From Bacteroides sp. (GTDB taxonomy: Bacteria > Bacteroidota > Bacteroidia > Bacteroidales > Bacteroidaceae): a stretch of 15,850 bases of DNA. The notes below the pieces were generated by a model. It saw only the letters and a list, made by a program, of their open reading frames with translations. It was not told the DNA's origin and did no database searches. The stretch's first letter is position 1. Every line of letters begins with the position of its first letter. This document shows, piece by piece, positions 14,586-15,850 of the stretch. The translations under genes were made by a program, and so were the position numbers. Location of the stretch: NCBI GenBank assembly GCA_030151635.1, contig JASLDF010000027.1, forward strand, positions 1-15,850, given 5' to 3'.

Positions 14586-14758
14586 TGTCAATTTATTTTA
14601 CATTCAAAACAATAACTTATAAATGGATTGAAAGACAAATAGTATAATTGACACTAAATATTCAAACTATAAATCCATTCAATATAAAATTAAACTAAAA
14701 CTTATTTATTAACCATTTTTTGAGTCTTTCAGCTATTTACTTAAACTTTTAAACAACT

Positions 14759-15850
14759 ATGCGAATGACAATTTCTAGAATATTATCAGCATTTCTGATA
14801 GTATTATTAAGCACAAGCTGTGCGAATGACTTACACATTACAATGCCACAAGGACCTAAAGGGGAAGATGGCAAAGATGGTAAAAATCTTTATGAAATTT
14901 GGAAAGAAATTCCTGGTAATGAAAAAGGATCAATTGACGATTTCTTTGCTACACTAAAAGGTGAAAAAGGAGATTCAGGAAAGACTGGACTGTCGTCTTA
15001 CGAAGTATGGAAAAAAGTAATAGAGGAACAAAAAAACTCTTCTAAAATCGTAATTCGTAATGATAAAGGTCAAAAATGGCTTGCAGATAAAGACGGAGAT
15101 CAATTGGCAGATTACCTAAGATGGCTAAAAGGTAAAGATGGTCTTAGTGTTTATGAGTATTGGAAAGAAAAAAACCCAAATGGCACTGATTCAGAGTTTG
15201 AAGAATGGCTTCAAGGAAAAGATGGGCAAGATGGTTCAAGTGGAGAAGACTCTTTAAGTGCCTACGAAATTTGGAAAAAAGTTACAGGAAACCCTGATGC
15301 TACTGAAGAAGACTTCTTAAACTGGCTAAAAGGATCAAGTGGTCTTGACGGTACGAATGGTAAAAGTATTTATGAAATTTGGAAAGAGAAAAATCCGAAT
15401 GGTACCGAGTCTGAATTCGAAGAGTGGGTAAATGGTACTGATGGCACCAATGGCACTAATGGTACTAATGGTAAATCTGCTTTCGAAATTTGGAAAGAAT
15501 TAATAGGTAAACCCGATTCTACATATCAAGACTATTTAGACTGGATGAGAGGTGATAATGGTCAAAGTGCGTATCATGTATGGAAAGAGGCTGTAAATAA
15601 TCCTAAAATTAAAGTTTACAATAACGATGGTACAGAATATGATATAAACTTAGGAGACAGTCGTGAGGCATACTTAAATTGGGTTCGAGGGAAAAATGGT
15701 ACTAATGGTACTAATGGAAGCAGCGCACACGACTTATGGATTCAATTAATAGACAAAGGTCTACTTAAAGATAAGAATGGTAATGTATATACCAAAGATA
15801 TGGGTATTACCACTACTGATTTCATGTCATGGCTAAAAGGTAATGATGGT
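14759..15850 (+). CDS. Surface lipoprotein with alternating collagen-like and YEIWKE...WLKG repeats (partial, runs off the right edge)
   Basis: The frame is open from ATG 14759 to the window end (364 codons, no stop seen). Residues 1-21 form a lipoprotein signal ending LSTSC with Cys21, and no stop or shift interrupts the rest. From residue 32 on, short Gly-X-Y tracts alternate with helical units. Tracts lie at 32-43, 68-77, 125-130, 153-164, 192-203, 226-240, 265-270 and 311-322, rich in GKD, GTN and GSS and without proline except GPK at 32. Eight units start like YEIWKE and end like FxxWLKG (about 44-68, 80-125, 130-153, 168-192, 204-226, 240-265, 271-311, 323-361). Units 2, 7 and 8 carry an extra stretch with a turn such as RNDKGQKW or YNNDGTEY. 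Related collagen-like proteins with SAYEI...EEWLxSLKG linkers are known on bacterial and phage surfaces. A role as a stalk or adhesin is inferred. An alternative ATG lies two codons in. Confidence 0.85.
   Translation, partial: MRMTISRILSAFLIVLLSTSCANDLHITMPQGPKGEDGKDGKNLYEIWKEIPGNEKGSIDDFFATLKGEKGDSGKTGLSSYEVWKKVIEEQKNSSKIVIRNDKGQKWLADKDGDQLADYLRWLKGKDGLSVYEYWKEKNPNGTDSEFEEWLQGKDGQDGSSGEDSLSAYEIWKKVTGNPDATEEDFLNWLKGSSGLDGTNGKSIYEIWKEKNPNGTESEFEEWVNGTDGTNGTNGTNGKSAFEIWKELIGKPDSTYQDYLDWMRGDNGQSAYHVWKEAVNNPKIKVYNNDGTEYDINLGDSREAYLNWVRGKNGTNGTNGSSAHDLWIQLIDKGLLKDKNGNVYTKDMGITTTDFMSWLKGNDG

Larger units (their letters stand above)
14233..14758. other. AT-rich intergenic region of about 526 nt with small repeats
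   Basis: No plausible coding frame is seen on either strand. From left to right the stretch holds featureless AT-rich DNA (14233-14400), a perfect hairpin (14401-14423), an inverted copy and a four-unit array of a CACAACT-containing 10-mer (14448-14501), a -7 promoter match (14578-14585), and a leader of about 170 nt with two interleaved inverted repeats. This is much longer than the other intergenic gaps in the window and lies between a tRNA gene and a repeat-rich surface protein, a common setting for accessory DNA. Confidence 0.6.

Overview
This window looks like a low-GC member of the Bacteroidota, probably a marine or anaerobic Bacteroidales/Marinilabiliales relative. That placement rests on protein families typical of the phylum (DUF4286, DUF3805/DUF3806, lipoprotein OmpH, Uup-type ABC-F) and on several intergenic matches to the Bacteroidota promoter consensus TTG-N17-23-TAnnTTTG. 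There are also no clear Shine-Dalgarno sequences. The genus is not determinable by eye.

Layout. Bases 1-960 (minus strand) carry a terminator hairpin, an OmpH/Skp-like lipoprotein and a small CX3C membrane protein with its own promoter. Bases 1135-3714 (plus) hold an M20-family aminoacyl-histidine dipeptidase (pepD) closed by a strong terminator, then an exported endonuclease/exonuclease/phosphatase-fold protein. Bases 3715-6787 (minus) form a tightly overlapping operon DUF4286 - ruvC - pullulanase-like protein. The last gene is full length but has lost nearly all GH13 catalytic residues. Bases 7001-8170 (plus) encode a membrane-bound family 2 glycosyltransferase, convergent with an FtsX/LolC-E-type permease (8203-9492, minus). 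Bases 9623-10858 (plus) encode an L-fucose/arabinose isomerase-like protein of unknown substrate. Two long perfect palindromes (61 nt and 36 nt) separate it from a convergent minus-strand unit: a DUF3805-DUF3806 protein followed by a Uup-type ABC-F ATPase.

Right end. A tRNA-Asp gene (14119-14192) has a textbook promoter and an intrinsic terminator. It is followed by about 530 nt of AT-rich DNA with a 10-bp tandem array, a hairpin and a long structured leader. Then comes an open-ended gene (14759 to beyond the window) for a predicted surface lipoprotein. It alternates collagen-like Gly-X-Y tracts with a helical repeat of the form YEIWKE...FxxWLKG.

Most genes are housekeeping or envelope functions. 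The non-routine parts are the apparent GH13 pseudoenzyme coupled to ruvC, the collagen-like repeat lipoprotein with its unusual upstream region, the orphan isomerase-like gene, and the very long perfect palindromes.
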